The notes beneath the pieces are model-generated. The model was not told the DNA's origin. It did no database searches and saw only the letters and a list, made by a program, of their open reading frames with translations. The translations under genes and the position numbers were made by a program. Positions 63,057 to 64,000 of a stretch of DNA of 64,000 bases are shown here, in pieces. Within the stretch, counting starts at the first letter, position 1. Each line of letters begins with the position of its first letter. The DNA comes from Variibacter gotjawalensis (GTDB lineage Bacteria; Pseudomonadota; Alphaproteobacteria; Rhizobiales; Xanthobacteraceae), in contig NZ_AP014946.1 of the NCBI RefSeq assembly GCF_002355335.1, positions 372,001 to 436,000 of the forward strand, given 5' to 3'.

Positions 63057-63378
63057 AGCTGCCAGCACCCACTCAAATCGAGGCAAATCAAGGCGTTTTC
63101 GCACCCCCGAAAACCGCGCGGAACATACGCACGAGGGTATACTGTGTCAAGAATTCGGCGCATCGATTTAAGTGATTGAGCGCGTTCTAAAAACCGGCGA
63201 TTCACACGCACCGCGCTGTTGCGCCGCAAGATGAATCTTCGAGTGGTGCAGCGAAGACGCGAAATGTGCTGACAGTCCGCAAACTCCGGTTGTCGTCGGA
63301 GCGAAACTCAGCGCCAGCGTTCGTCATGGCCCGGCTTGTCCGGGCCATGACGGAGTGTGGGGCTACTGTGGCAGCGAA
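63057..63378. other. Intergenic region between atpI and hpd
   Basis: About 320 bases. It must hold the F0 operon promoter; no clear -35/-10 pair is seen by eye. A palindromic repeat lies at 63322. Nothing else is recognised. Confidence 0.6.
63322..63352. repeat. Palindromic repeat, family A, short form
   Basis: Arms cgtcatggcccgg / ccgggccatgacg with loop cttgt. It equals one end of the long forms at 59875 and 60351 closed on itself. It lies 26 bases beyond the hpd stop. Confidence 0.88.
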
Positions 63379-64000
63379 CTAAGCCGCCTTGCCTTCATCG
63401 AGCACGCCGCGACGAATCTGATCTTCCTCGATCGACTCGAACAACGCGCGGAAGTTTCCTTCACCGAAACCTTCGTCGCCCTTGCGCTGAATGAACTCGA
63501 AGAAAATCGGCCCGATCACGGTTTTCGAGAAGATTTGCAGCAGAATCTTCGTCATCCCGCCCTCGACCACGCCTTCGCCGTCGATCAGGATTCCGTGCTG
63601 CTTCATACGCGCGATCGGCTCATCGTGGCCCTGCACGCGCTCGTGCGACTTCTCGTAGTAGGTGTCCGGCGGGCCCGGCATGAACTTGAGCCCATTCGCC
63701 GCGAGCTTGTCGGTCGCGTCGTAAATCGCATCGGTGCCGACCGCGATGTGCTGGATGCCCTCGCCCTTATACTTCTTCAGGTATTCGACGATCTGGCTCG
63801 TTTCGTCCTTCGATTCGTTGAGCGGAATGCGAATCTTCCCGCATGGCGAGGTGATCGCACGCGATACGAGGCCGGTGATTCGCCCGTCGATATCGAAGAA
63901 GTGGATCTGCTTGAAGCCGAATTTCTCGCGATAGAAATCCCACCAGATGTCCATGTTGCCGCGATAGACGTTGTGCGTCAGGTGATCGAGAAAATAGAAG
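63379..64000 (-). CDS. hpd: 4-hydroxyphenylpyruvate dioxygenase, C-terminal part
   Basis: The gene runs off the right edge; its start lies beyond. The visible 207 codons include LDHLTHNVYRGNMD with the first iron-binding His, GIQHIAVGTDAI with the second, and FFEFIQRKGDEGFGEGNFRALFESIEEDQ with the third ligand Glu and closing helix. The enzyme converts 4-hydroxyphenylpyruvate to homogentisate in tyrosine catabolism. The internal ATG at 63954 is not the start since homology continues upstream. Confidence 0.95.
   Translation of the reverse strand, partial: FYFLDHLTHNVYRGNMDIWWDFYREKFGFKQIHFFDIDGRITGLVSRAITSPCGKIRIPLNESKDETSQIVEYLKKYKGEGIQHIAVGTDAIYDATDKLAANGLKFMPGPPDTYYEKSHERVQGHDEPIARMKQHGILIDGEGVVEGGMTKILLQIFSKTVIGPIFFEFIQRKGDEGFGEGNFRALFESIEEDQIRRGVLDEGKAA

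Overview
The window looks like a chromosomal segment of an alphaproteobacterium of the order Rhizobiales (Hyphomicrobiales), probably near Bradyrhizobium, Rhodopseudomonas or Pseudolabrys/Variibacter. The reasons are its high GC content, a 5-aminolevulinate synthase (C4 haem pathway), a separate F0 ATP synthase operon ordered atpI-B-E-b'-b, a SigF/NrsF (DUF1109) pair, two phasins, a PdhS-type cell-cycle kinase, and small Rhizobiales families (DUF2093, DUF4170, DUF6101, DUF3096). The genus is inferred from gene content, not from a marker gene. I found no rRNA, tRNA, CRISPR array, transposase or prophage.

Layout. 0-5 kb: the tail of a TRAP solute-binding protein, then a membrane sensor kinase, a receiver-DUF3369-kinase protein and an OmpR-type regulator in one tight operon. 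5-9.4 kb: an enoyl-CoA hydratase homologue, the SigF/NrsF pair, three small exported proteins including an L,D-transpeptidase, and a flavin reductase gene interrupted by an in-frame TGA. 9.4-16.8 kb: a LysR regulator convergent with ppdK, a DUF3096 peptide, a polysaccharide-deacetylase and histone-deacetylase-fold pair, and an IclR regulator behind a perfect palindrome. 16.9-24.2 kb: a branched-chain-type ABC transporter (livG-F-H-M), an unrecognised anchored protein and two tandem substrate-binding proteins; the second has a 1-base deletion. 24.3-28.5 kb: a CrbS/MxtR-like transporter-fold hybrid kinase whose stop codon abuts that of a convergent CrbR/ErdR-like regulator.

28.5-41.8 kb is housekeeping: yjbQ, purD, xseA, lpxK, waaA, a DUF374 acyltransferase, a cysQ-like phosphatase, pmbA, ubiA and rsmE. 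42-46.4 kb: an M48 protease with LemA, about 1.2 kb of structured and palindromic non-coding DNA, and two phasins. 46.4-54.3 kb: a 1211-residue PdhS-like kinase, a 2-keto-4-pentenoate hydratase homologue, a DUF1194 exported protein, a HigB/HigA-type toxin-antitoxin pair, a PAN-domain protein and a PadR regulator. 54.5-60.3 kb: hemA divergent from ubiG, a DMT exporter, a beta-lactamase-fold hydrolase and small proteins. 60.5-63.1 kb: the F0 ATP synthase operon. 63.4 kb to the end: the C-terminal part of 4-hydroxyphenylpyruvate dioxygenase.

The most interesting material is non-coding. At least three families of long dispersed palindromes (eight copies in all) lie between genes. A nested hairpin element sits at 44.2 kb, and a two-hairpin leader is kept upstream of both substrate-binding protein genes. 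Two gene decays (TGG to TGA in the flavin reductase, a frameshift in the duplicated substrate-binding protein) are directly visible. I did not find a clearly new multi-gene defence or biosynthetic system.
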